Shown piece by piece: positions 42,673-53,679 of a stretch of DNA of 64,000 bases. Numbering within the stretch: the stretch's first letter is position 1; each line of letters begins with the position of its first letter. The DNA lies in NCBI RefSeq assembly GCF_010731295.1, contig NZ_AP022579.1:4774001-4838000 (forward strand), written 5' to 3'. Under the pieces are notes generated by a model, which worked only from the letters and a program-made list of their open reading frames with translations, had not been told where the DNA came from and ran no database searches. Source of the stretch: Mycolicibacterium boenickei. Lineage in GTDB: Bacteria > Actinomycetota > Actinomycetes > Mycobacteriales > Mycobacteriaceae. The position numbers were made by a program, and so were the translations under genes.

Positions 42673-43424
42673 GCATCTCTCCTAGTGAGGTTGCCGCGCA
42701 TGGTGATTCGATCACCACGCATCCTGATGTACTCCAGGTCGACGGGCGTACCGTCGTCCAGACTCGTGAGCCGTTCGGCCATCAGCAGTGCCGATCCGGC
42801 CGGCACCTGCAGCGTCGCGGCGGTATGGGGATCGGCCGAGACGGCCTCCAACGCAAGGCTCGCCCCGCCCAGGCGGTGCCCGCTGACCCGTTCGATGAGC
42901 GCGAAGATGTCGTTGCTCTCCAGCGCGTGACCGATGACCTGCTCGCCGATCTCGGGGGCCAGGTACGTCAGATCCAGCGACAGCGGTAGATCGGCGAGAT
43001 AGCGCAGTCTCTCGATGAACACCACCTGGGCGCCTGGTTCGAGGGCGAGCTTGCGGGCGACCGCGGGCGGGGCCGAGAGCCGCTGCACGGCACGGACTTC
43101 GTTGCGGACGTCGCCGTAGTCCTTGAAGGTCTCCTTCAGCCCCACCAACGCGTCGAGACCGTGGTCGTACTTGCGGGCCGCCACATGCGTGCCCACCTTG
43201 GTGCCGCGGTCGATCAGGCCTTCGGTCTTTAGGACGGCAAGCGCTTCCCGGATGGTGTTGCGGGACACGAAGAACTCGGCGGCCAACTCCGCCTCCGGCG
43301 GTAGGGCGCCGGCATACGTGCCCTCGTAGATCTGATGACGCAGCACATCGGCCACCTGGCGGGCCTGATCGGCACGCGCGCGGCGACTCGGCAGCGATAC
43401 GGGATGAGCTTCGGGCTGCGACAC
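42669..43424 (-). CDS. GntR/HutC-family regulator
   Basis: The 251-residue protein has an N-terminal winged helix (about 20-85, PPEAELAAEFFVSRNTIREAL) and a C-terminal UTRA ligand domain (about 100-245). It is the first gene of the transport/redox operon, so it probably represses its own promoter and releases on binding the imported compound or a product. GTG 43424 has no Shine-Dalgarno but a fitting leaderless -10. Confidence 0.93.
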   Translation of the reverse strand: MSQPEAHPVSLPSRRARADQARQVADVLRHQIYEGTYAGALPPEAELAAEFFVSRNTIREALAVLKTEGLIDRGTKVGTHVAARKYDHGLDALVGLKETFKDYGDVRNEVRAVQRLSAPPAVARKLALEPGAQVVFIERLRYLADLPLSLDLTYLAPEIGEQVIGHALESNDIFALIERVSGHRLGGASLALEAVSADPHTAATLQVPAGSALLMAERLTSLDDGTPVDLEYIRMRGDRITMRGNLTRRDA

Positions 43425-43431
43425 GCACTCA

Positions 43432-43446
43432 AGGTAAATGCCATTT
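43432..43446 (-). promoter_or_regulatory. Predicted leaderless promoter and operator of the GntR operon
   Basis: On the minus strand TACCTT (43432-43437) is a TANNNT -10 ending seven bases before the GTG. AAATG-G-CATTT (43436-43446) is a short perfect inverted repeat that touches it and may be the GntR site. Predicted by eye only. Confidence 0.45.
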
Positions 43447-43671
43447 CAGGGCCGTCGCAGTGCGGCCGATACGCCGTCGACGCAGGTTAACCGATTGCGC
43501 CGCCGACCAAAGTGCCGTACCTGGCGAAACCGCCGCACCGGCCGGTATTACGCCACCTCGGCCCGGACCAGAATTTACAAATCGCGATGATCGAAACTCG
43601 TTGCGCCGGCTGCAAAAAACTTTGGCCTCTTTGGCCTCTCCAGTCACAATCTGAGGATTCTTGTCAGCGTG

Positions 43672-43687
43672 TCGAACTAGTGTTCGA
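43672..43687 (+). promoter_or_regulatory. LexA (SOS) box over a predicted leaderless promoter, 13E12 copy 2
   Basis: TCGAAC-TAGT-GTTCGA is a perfect mycobacterial SOS box. TAGTGT inside it fits a -10 ending seven bases before the ATG at 43691. A further conserved AAAAACTTTGG lies upstream in both copies. Confidence 0.88.
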
Positions 43688-43690
43688 ATC

Positions 43691-45271
43691 ATGGTGATGG
43701 CGGGAGTGGTGCAGGGCCGGGACGTGGTGCAGACCGCGCTGGCCGGCCACCGCGCCGCGACCGCAGCGCTGCTCGATGTCGATTTCACCGGGTTGGACAC
43801 CGCGGAGTTGTTGACACTGCAGTCCGCGCGCGAACAGCTCGCCCGCACCGAGGCGATGATCGATCACCGGATCCAAGCCGCCCTGATGGCGCAGGCCACC
43901 CCGCACGAGATCGGCGGGAAATCCTTCAAAGACGTACTGGCCACCCGGATGCGGATCAGCACCAAAGAAGCCGCCCGCCGGGTGGCCGCCGCCGCCGCTC
44001 TCGGACCGCGCTACGCCATCGGCGGCGAGGTGCTCGACCCGCTGTTTCCCGCGTGTGCCGCCGCGCTGGGCGCCGGGGCGATCAACACCGACCACATCAC
44101 GATCATCCGCGACACCGTGGCCAAGGTCGAAAAATACGTCAGCACCGCCGAACTCGGCCAGATCGAATCCGACCTGGTCGCCGCCGCCACCCGCGACACC
44201 CCCGAAACGCTGAAAGCCGCCGCCGACAAACTGCTCTATCTGCTCAACCAGGACGGCGACTCACCCGATGTCGCGGCGCATCTGCGGGGGTTGCGGATCG
44301 GCACACAGGACGCCGACGGGCTGGTGCATGTCCAGGGCTGGCTGGACCCTGAGACCGCGGCGTATCTGACCACGGTCACCGGCGTCTGGGGTGCGCCGGG
44401 CCTCAACAATCCGGCCGATCCCGAACCGGTCCACAACCCCACACCCAACCCACTCGACGACCCACCCGACGAAGTCGCGCGCGAGACCGACACCCCCGAC
44501 ACTTCCCAGGCCCCCGACGCTTCCGAGGCCAGTGCCGCGCCCGCCGGCGCCGACGTCGAGGCCGCCGAACCCGAACCCGAAGCCTCCAAGGCCGACGCCC
44601 CCTATGAGCAGGCCCCAGCCCAGCAAGCCGAACAAGCCCAGCAGGCCGCCGCCGACCGGGACACCCGGACCCAAGCCCAACGCAACCACGACGCCCTCAA
44701 AGTCGCGCTACGCGAAGTGCTGATGTCCAAACGACTCGGCCGCCACGGCGGCCTGCCGGTCACCGTGGTCGTGTCCACCACCCTGGCCGAACTGGAAGCC
44801 GGCGCCGGCATCGCCGTCACCGGCGCGGGCCTGCGGATGCCGATGAACGACCTGATCCGATTGGCATCACACAGCTTTCACTACCTCACCGTCTACAAAC
44901 GCCACACCGCCGAACCGCTGTACCTGGCCCGCACCAAACGATTGGCCACCACAGCCCAACGCCTGCTGCTCTACAACCGCGACCGCGGCTGCACCCGCCC
45001 CGGATGCACCGCCGCGGCCGACCGCTGCGAAGTCCACCACGCCCGAGCCGACTGGCAACACGGCGGCCACACCGACGCCCCCGACCTCGCCCTGGGCTGC
45101 GGACCCGACAACCGCCTGGTCGGACTCGGCTGGACCACCACCATCGACCCCGACACCGGCCGCATCCACTGGCACCCACCACCCCTGATGAACACCGGCC
45201 AAGACACCCTCAACCACCACTTCCACCCCGAAGAACTACTGATCTCTCCGGAAGAAACGGACGACGGCTAG
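43691..45271 (+). CDS. 13E12-family DUF222/HNH endonuclease-like protein, copy 2
   Basis: The complete 526-residue protein has a DUF222 helical domain (about 1-235), a disordered Pro/Glu/Ala/Gln-rich linker (about 240-335) and a second conserved part. The HNH domain (about 430-480) reads CTRPGCTAAADRCEVHHARADWQHGG. The fold suggests DNA binding and cleavage; activity is unproven. ATG 43691 is chosen because the LexA box ends three bases before it; a frame opening at 43661 would translate through the box. SOS control is inferred. Confidence 0.93.
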   Translation: MVMAGVVQGRDVVQTALAGHRAATAALLDVDFTGLDTAELLTLQSAREQLARTEAMIDHRIQAALMAQATPHEIGGKSFKDVLATRMRISTKEAARRVAAAAALGPRYAIGGEVLDPLFPACAAALGAGAINTDHITIIRDTVAKVEKYVSTAELGQIESDLVAAATRDTPETLKAAADKLLYLLNQDGDSPDVAAHLRGLRIGTQDADGLVHVQGWLDPETAAYLTTVTGVWGAPGLNNPADPEPVHNPTPNPLDDPPDEVARETDTPDTSQAPDASEASAAPAGADVEAAEPEPEASKADAPYEQAPAQQAEQAQQAAADRDTRTQAQRNHDALKVALREVLMSKRLGRHGGLPVTVVVSTTLAELEAGAGIAVTGAGLRMPMNDLIRLASHSFHYLTVYKRHTAEPLYLARTKRLATTAQRLLLYNRDRGCTRPGCTAAADRCEVHHARADWQHGGHTDAPDLALGCGPDNRLVGLGWTTTIDPDTGRIHWHPPPLMNTGQDTLNHHFHPEELLISPEETDDG

Positions 45272-45278
45272 CCCCTGG

Positions 45279-45429
45279 CTCACCGCTAGATCGTCGTGTG
45301 GCTGAGCCCCATTGGCCGCACTCCTCAACGCGGCTCGTCCCTCACCGCTAGATCGTCGTGCGGCTGAGCCCCATTGGCCGCACTCCTCAACGCGGCTCGT
45401 CCCTCACCGCTAGATCGTCGTGCGGCTGA
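45279..45429. repeat. 62-bp tandem repeat, 2.4 copies, at the 3' end of the oxidoreductase gene
   Basis: Units begin at 45279, 45341 and 45403, each with CTCACCGCTAGATCGTCGTG. Units 1 and 2 differ at one base; unit 3 stops after 27 bases, inside the coding end of the molybdoenzyme. Each unit repeats the final codons and stop of that gene. Confidence 0.93.
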
Positions 45430-47659
45430 CCGTCACCGGGATGCCATTGAGCGCACCGTTCCCCGACGGCTCGTCGATGAAGTCGGGCAGAGACAAGATG
45501 TTGGTGTTGACCCCGGGCGACGCGTTCGCGACACCGAGCCGTGTGCCGGGCAGGCCGTGGCCCCAGCCGTGGGGCATCGACACCACCCCGAGCTTGATCG
45601 CGTCGGTCACCTCGACCGGCACCACGATCGTCCCGGCCCCCGAGGCCACCTCCGCGTTGTCGCCGTCGGCGATTCCCCGCGATGCGGCATCCTGACTGTG
45701 CATCAGCAGCGTGCATCGGTCGCGCCCCTTCATCAGGGAGCCGACGTTGTGGAGCCAGGAGTTGTTGGACCGCAGGTGCCGCCGGCTCACCAACACCAAT
45801 TCGTCGGGGGCCCGGTCGAGCCGCTCGGCCAGCCGTGGCAGGTCGTCGAGCAGATACTGCGGCGCCAGCCGGATCTTCTGGTCGGCGGTACCCAGCACCT
45901 CGGGAACGCGGGGCACCATGGGGCCGAAGTTGATTCCGTCCGGATGGGCCTTGAGCTTGTCCAGCGTCAGGCCGTCGGGGTTCTCACCGTAGCGGTCGCC
46001 GAACGCGGCGGTCCGTAGCGTCAGATCGAGCATGCGTTCCGGTCCGCCGTGATCGTAGTGCTTACGGATCTCGGCACCGTCGAGCCCTTGGGTGAAGCAC
46101 AGGTAGTCGAACCAACCGTCGTCGAGCGCGGCGATGTCGACGTCCTCGGCCGGAGTGCCGGTGCACAACCCGGTCAGCCGGATGAGGATCTCCCACTCCT
46201 CCGGCGCCTCGGGATCCTCACGATGGAACACCGGCGGCGAGTACCGGGCAAAGCTGTTGATCGCCGCACCCAGCAACAGGTCCGCGGAGTGCGGCTGCTC
46301 CAGAGCCGAGGCACCGGGCAGGATGACGTCGGCGTGCCGGGTGGTCTCGTTGAGCCACAGATCTACCGAGATCATCGCCTCCAGCTGCGGCAGCGCCTCG
46401 TCGAGCTTGTCGCCGCCGGGAGTGGACAGCACCGGGTTGCCTGCCACCGTGATCAGGGCCTTGATCTGCCCTTCGCCGGGGGTGGTGATCTCTTCGAGCA
46501 TGCAGGACACCGGCACCTGCCCGAGTACCTCCTTGGCCCCGCGGACCCGGGTGCGGTACCGGCCGAAATTCGGCGCGCCGTCCTCCAGTCCTGGGATCGG
46601 CTGGCCGGTGATCGTCCATGCCGTCGGGGTGGCGAACATGGCGCCGCCGGCAGTGTCGAAGTGTCCGGTGACGATGTTGACCACATCCACCAGCCAGCTG
46701 GCCAGGCTGCCGAACTCCTGGTTACAGGTGCCGATCCGGCCGTAGACCACCGCACGCTGGGTACCGGCCAGTTCGCGGGCCAGCCCACGAATCCGCTCGG
46801 CGTCGATACCCGTTGCGGCAGAGACTCTTTCGGGCGACCATTCGACCACCGTCTGCCGCAGCGTCGACACCCCGTCGAGGTGGCGTTCCAAATCGCCGAG
46901 GTTGACCAGTCCCTCGTCGAACACGGTGTGGATGATTCCGAGCAACAGCGCAGCGTCGGTGCCGGGTGTGATCGGCAACCATTCGTCGGCCTTGGCGGCG
47001 GTCGCGGTGCGCACCGGGTCGATGACGATCACCTTGCCGCGCTTACGGATACCGGAGATGATGCCCATCACGTCGGGGGCGGCCAACAGCGAACCCTGCG
47101 AAGCCGCGGGGTTGGCGCCCATCACCACGAGCAGGTCGGTGCGCTGGATGTCCGGCGTCGGGAAGGCCCACCAACTGCCGTACATCAGGTGCGACGACAG
47201 GTTCTTGGGCCACTGGTCGATCGTTCCCGGCGAGTAGGTGATCGGCATGCCCGACAGGCCCAGCAGGATCGCCGAGTAGCGGGACAGCGAAAACGAGTGC
47301 GCCAGCGGATTTCCGGTGTACGCGGAGACCGCGCCGATGCCGTACTTCTCGATGACGGGTGCGAGCAGTTCGGTGCAACGCCGGAACGCGGTGTCCCAGT
47401 CGACCTCGTGCCACTGGCCGTCCACCTTGATCATCGGCCGGCGGATCCGGTCGGGATCGTCGTGCAGCGCGGCCAGCGACGCACCCTTCGGACAGATGTG
47501 CCCCGCACTCCACTCGTCGGACTTGTTCGGCCGAACGCTCGCCACCTTGCCGCCGGCGACCTGGATCTCCAAGCCGCACATGGCCTCACACAGCGGGCAG
47601 GCATGCAGATGCAGGCCGTCCTCGCCGACGTCCGCGATACTTCTCGGCTCGTGTCCCAT
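45410..47659 (-). CDS. Molybdopterin-dependent oxidoreductase (formate dehydrogenase/BisC-like)
   Basis: The 749-residue protein has a [4Fe-4S] motif C21-x2-C24-x3-C28-x27-C56, a molybdopterin core, and a C-terminal dinucleotide-binding domain (about 625-745). In the place of the metal-binding Cys/Sec/Ser the sequence reads TYSPGTIDQWPKN, so the ligand could not be assigned and the reaction stays open. No signal peptide is seen. ATG 47659 has GGAGG seven bases upstream; the frame to 47698 adds 13 unconserved residues. The 3' end lies in a tandem repeat. Confidence 0.9.
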   Translation of the reverse strand: MGHEPRSIADVGEDGLHLHACPLCEAMCGLEIQVAGGKVASVRPNKSDEWSAGHICPKGASLAALHDDPDRIRRPMIKVDGQWHEVDWDTAFRRCTELLAPVIEKYGIGAVSAYTGNPLAHSFSLSRYSAILLGLSGMPITYSPGTIDQWPKNLSSHLMYGSWWAFPTPDIQRTDLLVVMGANPAASQGSLLAAPDVMGIISGIRKRGKVIVIDPVRTATAAKADEWLPITPGTDAALLLGIIHTVFDEGLVNLGDLERHLDGVSTLRQTVVEWSPERVSAATGIDAERIRGLARELAGTQRAVVYGRIGTCNQEFGSLASWLVDVVNIVTGHFDTAGGAMFATPTAWTITGQPIPGLEDGAPNFGRYRTRVRGAKEVLGQVPVSCMLEEITTPGEGQIKALITVAGNPVLSTPGGDKLDEALPQLEAMISVDLWLNETTRHADVILPGASALEQPHSADLLLGAAINSFARYSPPVFHREDPEAPEEWEILIRLTGLCTGTPAEDVDIAALDDGWFDYLCFTQGLDGAEIRKHYDHGGPERMLDLTLRTAAFGDRYGENPDGLTLDKLKAHPDGINFGPMVPRVPEVLGTADQKIRLAPQYLLDDLPRLAERLDRAPDELVLVSRRHLRSNNSWLHNVGSLMKGRDRCTLLMHSQDAASRGIADGDNAEVASGAGTIVVPVEVTDAIKLGVVSMPHGWGHGLPGTRLGVANASPGVNTNILSLPDFIDEPSGNGALNGIPVTVSRTTI

Positions 47660-47754
47660 CAGCGGCCTCCGGATGTCGGTGCGGGTGTCACCCCACACGT
47701 AACAACATCGTGACGCCGAACGGCACCGATGGTCCCGATGTCCGGGACGCTTCC

Positions 47755-48243
47755 CTATTGCTCGGGCCGGTCCTGCACCGCGCCCTGCACAGCCGCGGCG
47801 GCGGCGCGGATCTGCGGGGTCACCAGCATCACCTGGCCCAGCACCCCGTTGACGAATCCGGGCGACTCATCGGTGGACAGCTCTTTGGCGAGTTCGACCG
47901 CCTCGTCCACGGCGACGGGTTCGGGCACGTCCTCGGCATGAAGCAGTTCCCAGACCGCCACCCGGAGGATGGCCCGGTCGACGGCGGGCAGCCGCTCGAG
48001 CGTCCACCCCTGCAGATGCGCCGAGATGAGGTCGTCGATGTGCGCGGCGTGCTCGGTGACACCGCGCGCCACCGACACGGTGTACGGATTCAGCGGGGTG
48101 ACGTCGGCCTGGTCCTCGGCCAGCGCGGCACGGCCGTCCGCCACCGCCTCCGGCGTCAGACCGCGCGCTTCGGCCTCGAACAGCAGATCCACGGCGCGCT
48201 TGCGGGCCTGGTGACGGCCCCGGTCACCACGGCGGTCAGGCAT
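47755..48243 (-). CDS. nusB: Transcription antitermination protein NusB
   Basis: The 162-residue all-helical protein begins with [25 protein letters not shown], the conserved RNA-binding N-terminus. With NusE it binds boxA RNA in rRNA transcripts. It starts 2 bp after the efp stop, as in other actinobacteria. Confidence 0.95.
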   Translation of the reverse strand: MPDRRGDRGRHQARKRAVDLLFEAEARGLTPEAVADGRAALAEDQADVTPLNPYTVSVARGVTEHAAHIDDLISAHLQGWTLERLPAVDRAILRVAVWELLHAEDVPEPVAVDEAVELAKELSTDESPGFVNGVLGQVMLVTPQIRAAAAAVQGAVQDRPEQ

Positions 48244-48245
48244 GG

Positions 48246-48809
48246 TCAGCCATTCACGCGGCCGAGGTAGCTGCCGTCGCGGGTGTCTACCTTGAGCTTG
48301 TCGCCGGTGTTGATGAACAGCGGCACCTGGATCTCGGCACCGGTCTCCATGGTGGCGGGCTTGGTGCCGGCGCTGGAGCGGTCACCTTGCAGGCCCGGCT
48401 CGGTGTGGCTGACGACGAGTTCGACCGAGACCGGCAGCTCGAGGTACAGCGGAGCGGACTCGTGGAAGGCGATCTGCACCGGCATGCTCTCCAGCAGGAA
48501 GTCGGACAAGCGGCCGACGAGCGCCTCGGACAGCGGATGCTGATTGAAGTCCTCGGAATCCATGAAGACGAAGTCGTTGCCGTCGCGGTACAGGTAGGTG
48601 GCGTCGCGGCGGTCCACGGTGGCGGTCTCCACCTTCACACCGGCGTTGTAGGTCTTGTCGACGACCTTGCCGGACACCACGTTCTTCAACTTGGTCCGCA
48701 CGAAGGCCGGGCCCTTACCCGGCTTGACGTGCTGGAATTCGACGATCTGCCACAGCTGTCCGTCGATCTGCAGGACGAGCCCGTTCTTGAAGTCGGCAGT
48801 CGATGCCAT
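48246..48809 (-). CDS. efp: Translation elongation factor P
   Basis: The 187-residue factor has three beta-barrel domains. The loop with the functional Lys reads [15 protein letters not shown] (about 30-44). It relieves ribosome stalling at proline runs, which matters here because of Pro-rich proteins such as the GGP protein. Part of the pepQ-efp-nusB series. Confidence 0.97.
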   Translation of the reverse strand: MASTADFKNGLVLQIDGQLWQIVEFQHVKPGKGPAFVRTKLKNVVSGKVVDKTYNAGVKVETATVDRRDATYLYRDGNDFVFMDSEDFNQHPLSEALVGRLSDFLLESMPVQIAFHESAPLYLELPVSVELVVSHTEPGLQGDRSSAGTKPATMETGAEIQVPLFINTGDKLKVDTRDGSYLGRVNG

Positions 48810-48833
48810 GAGGGTGTAGCTCCTAAGCTTTTG

Positions 48834-49919
48834 TCACAAAATGGTCAGTTCCTTGGGGAACCGGGTAAGCAGGTCGGGTGCCGCCTCTCCGACGACCAGG
48901 GTGTCCTCGATCCGGACACCGCCGCGATCGGGCAAGTAGACACCTGGCTCAACGGTGACCGCAGAGCCAGCAAGCAGTGTACCGGCGGCAGCGGCATTGA
49001 TTCCCGGCGCTTCGTGGATCTGCAGTCCGACGCCGTGTCCGAGGCCGTGGCCGAAGTTGTCACCGTAGCCGGCATCGACGATGACCTGGCGCGATGCGGC
49101 GTCGACGGAGCTCAGCGAAACCCCGGGAGCCAGCGCGTCACGGCCGGCCTGCTGCGCGGTGGCCACCAGGTCGTAGATGTCGTGCTGCCACTGGGCCGCG
49201 GGGCCCAGCACGAAGGTGCGCGTCATATCGGAGTGGTAGCCCTCCACCAGGGCCCCGAAATCGATCTTGACGAAGTCGCCCGCCGTCAGCACCGCGTCGG
49301 TGGGCCGGTGGTGTGGAATGGCCGAGTTCGCGCCGGTCGCCACGATCGTCTCGAAAGACGGCCCGTCGGCGCCGTGGTCGAGCATCAGCGCTTCCAGCTC
49401 GTTGCGCACCTCTCGTTCGGTCCGGCCGGGCCGCAGGCCACCTCGCTCCAGCAGATCGGTCAGCGCCGCGTCGGCAGCCTCGCAGGCCAGGCGCAGCATG
49501 GCGATCTCCCCGGCGTCCTTGATCTCGCGCAGGGCCTCCACGGCGCCCGCCGCGCGCACCCAGTCGACCGTGTCACCGGCCGCCTTCTTCAGCGCGGCGA
49601 ACGCGTCAACGGTCACCACGTGACTCTCGAAACCCAGTCGCAGCGCCCCGCAGCGCGCCGCGCGCCCGGCCAGATGCGATCCGCAGGCGCGCTCGATCAC
49701 CACCTCGGCGTCCGGGGACTGCTGCGCGGCCTGCGTCCGGTAGCGCCCATCGGTGGCCAGCACGGGAGTGACGTCCTCGGCGAGGATCAGCAGGGCCGCG
49801 TTGGAACCGGTGAATCCGGACAGATAACGCACGTTGACCAGGTCGGTTACCAGCATCGCGTCCAGGCCCGAATCCGCCAGCCGACGGCGCAGCCGCTCCC
49901 TGCGCTGGGAAATAGTCAC
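48834..49919 (-). CDS. pepQ: Xaa-Pro dipeptidase/aminopeptidase
   Basis: The 361-residue metallopeptidase has a creatinase-like N-terminal domain and a pita-bread fold. Metal ligands are seen in DFGALVEGYHSDMTRTF (two Asp), HGLGHGVGLQIHE (His), VEPGVY and RIEDT (two Glu). It cleaves X-Pro bonds in the cytosol. GTG start at 49919. Divergent from the membrane-protein gene. Confidence 0.95.
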   Translation of the reverse strand: MTISQRRERLRRRLADSGLDAMLVTDLVNVRYLSGFTGSNAALLILAEDVTPVLATDGRYRTQAAQQSPDAEVVIERACGSHLAGRAARCGALRLGFESHVVTVDAFAALKKAAGDTVDWVRAAGAVEALREIKDAGEIAMLRLACEAADAALTDLLERGGLRPGRTEREVRNELEALMLDHGADGPSFETIVATGANSAIPHHRPTDAVLTAGDFVKIDFGALVEGYHSDMTRTFVLGPAAQWQHDIYDLVATAQQAGRDALAPGVSLSSVDAASRQVIVDAGYGDNFGHGLGHGVGLQIHEAPGINAAAAGTLLAGSAVTVEPGVYLPDRGGVRIEDTLVVGEAAPDLLTRFPKELTIL

Positions 49920-49952
49920 GGTCTGTGACGCTACTCGCTACAGTGTGCCCCC

Positions 49953-50522
49953 ATGAGCAAGTGGTTACTGCGCGGAGTGGTGTTCGCAACAGCGATGGTC
50001 ATCGTGCGCTTACTTCAGGGAGCACTGATCAACGCCTCGCCGGGTAACGCCACCTGGTTCAGCCTGGGGCTGGTCACGTTGTTCGGAATCGCGGTGCTGA
50101 TCTGGGGTCTGTTCGACGGCCAGAGCGATGCCCGCGCCAATCCGGATCCGGATCGTCGCGCCGACCTGGCCATGACGTGGCTGATCGCCGGCCTGTTCGC
50201 CGGCATCGTCAGCGGCGCCGTGGCGTGGTTCATCGGGCTCTTCTACAAGAGCCTCTACACCGATGCGCTGCTCAACGAGGTCACCACGTTCGCGGCATTC
50301 ACCGCGCTGCTGGTGTTCCTCCTCGGCGTCGGCGGTGTGACGGTGGGCCGCTGGCTGGTGGACCGCAAGGCCCCGCCGATGCCCCGCCAACGCCACCACG
50401 GCCTGGCAGCCGAGGAACGCGCCGACACCGATGTGTTCGCCGCGGTGTCCGCCAACGGCGCCGCCGAGAACACCGACGACACCACGCAGACCATCGAGTA
50501 CCCCGAGCAGCCCAAGCAGTAG
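49953..50522 (+). CDS. Four-helix membrane protein (Rv2536-like)
   Basis: The 189-residue protein has four predicted membrane helices (about 7-25, 35-53, 73-95, 107-128) and a disordered acidic C-terminus. It occupies the Rv2536 position between pepQ and the aro genes. Annotated in some mycobacteria as a B-4DMT family transporter. The function is untested. Confidence 0.88.
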   Translation: MSKWLLRGVVFATAMVIVRLLQGALINASPGNATWFSLGLVTLFGIAVLIWGLFDGQSDARANPDPDRRADLAMTWLIAGLFAGIVSGAVAWFIGLFYKSLYTDALLNEVTTFAAFTALLVFLLGVGGVTVGRWLVDRKAPPMPRQRHHGLAAEERADTDVFAAVSANGAAENTDDTTQTIEYPEQPKQ

Positions 50523-50576
50523 CGGCTCCTGCCCGCGAGGGCAGCTCAGAGATTCAGGCGCGAGTGGCGCGGGCAG

Positions 50577-52376
<1,800 letters not shown>

Positions 52377-52377
<1 letters not shown>

Positions 52378-53594
52378 CAGCCCAGGGCCTGCGCCGCCGG
52401 CTCGCGCTCGGCGACTGCCCGCAGGTAGGCGTCGATGTTGGCACGGGTCTCGGCCAGCGAGTCCCCGCCGAACTTCTCCAGCACGGCGCGGGCCACCACA
52501 AGCGCAACCATGGTCTCCACCACCACGCCGGCGGCAGGGACCGCGCAGACGTCGGACCGTTGATGGATGGCGACGGCTTCTTCACCGGTCGCCATGTCCA
52601 CGGTGGCCAGCGCCCGGGGGACGGTCGAGATGGGCTTCATCGCGGCCCGGACCCGCAGGGCCTGGCCGTTGGTCATGCCGCCTTCCAGGCCACCGGCCCG
52701 GTTCGTCGAGCGCAGGACTCCGTCGGGGCCGGGGTACATCTCGTCGTGGGCCACGCTGCCGCGGCGGCGGGCGGTCTCGAAGCCGTCGCCGATCTCCACA
52801 CCCTTGATCGCCTGGATGCCCATCACCGCGGCCGCGAGCTGGCTGTCGAGGCGGTTGTCGCCGCTGGTGAACGAGCCCAGCCCGATCGGCAGGCCCTCGA
52901 CGACGACCTCGACGACGCCACCGAGGGTGTCGCCGTCCTTCTTGGCGGCCTCGATCTCGGCGATCATCGAGGCTTCAGCAGCCTCGTCAAACGCCCGAAC
53001 GGGGCTCGCGTCAATCTGGTCCAGGTCGGAGAACCGCGGCGGCGGGCCGTCATACGGCTTGGATGCGCCGATGGAGATGACGTGCGAGACCACCTCGACA
53101 CCGAGCGCGGCGCGCAGGAAGGCCCGGGCCACGGTGCCCGCCGCGACCCGTGCGGCGGTTTCGCGGGCACTGGCACGTTCCAGCACCGGACGGGCGTCGT
53201 CGAAGCCGTACTTGAGCATGCCGGCGTAGTCGGCATGCCCCGGTCGGGGACGGGTCAGCGGGGCGTTACGGGCTGCGCCTTCTGCGGCAAGCTCGGCCTC
53301 GTCGACCGGGTCGGGAGACATCACGGTCTCCCACTTGGGCCACTCGGTGTTGCCGATCTCGATGGCGATCGGCCCGCCCAGGGTGGTGCCGTGACGCACC
53401 CCGGCCAGCATGGTGACCTGGTCCTGTTCGAACTTCATCCGGGCGCCCCGGCCATAGCCGAGACGACGGCGCTTGAGCTGTGCCCCGATCTCCTCGGAAG
53501 TGATGGGCACGCCGGCAACCATCCCTTCGAGCATGGCCACCAGGGCGCGGCCGTGGGATTCACCAGCTGTGGTCCAACGCAACACGGGTGTCAT
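52377..53594 (-). CDS. aroC: Chorismate synthase
   Basis: The 405-residue FMN-dependent enzyme forms chorismate. Motifs: [20 protein letters not shown] at the N-terminus, [37 protein letters not shown], and [12 protein letters not shown]. First of aroC-aroK-aroB. Length is normal for the family. Confidence 0.97.
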
Positions 53595-53679
53595 TCTCCC
53601 ACGTCGGGGTTTGCCTCCCGAAATCCGTGGTCAATCGTGACGCACGCGACCTGTTGGCGTTGAGGCCGCCGCGGCGCGG

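Noticed and set aside
41026..42930. 634-codon open frame antisense to the binding protein, ferredoxin and GntR
   Set aside because: It spans three real genes and shows only GC-driven, Arg/Gly/His-rich sequence.
43682..43690. GTTCGAATC resembling a tRNA T-loop
   Set aside because: No acceptor or anticodon stems surround it; it is half of the LexA box, with the same context at the other 13E12 copy.
45279..45429. Possible CRISPR array
   Set aside because: The units are contiguous tandem copies without spacers, and no cas genes are nearby.
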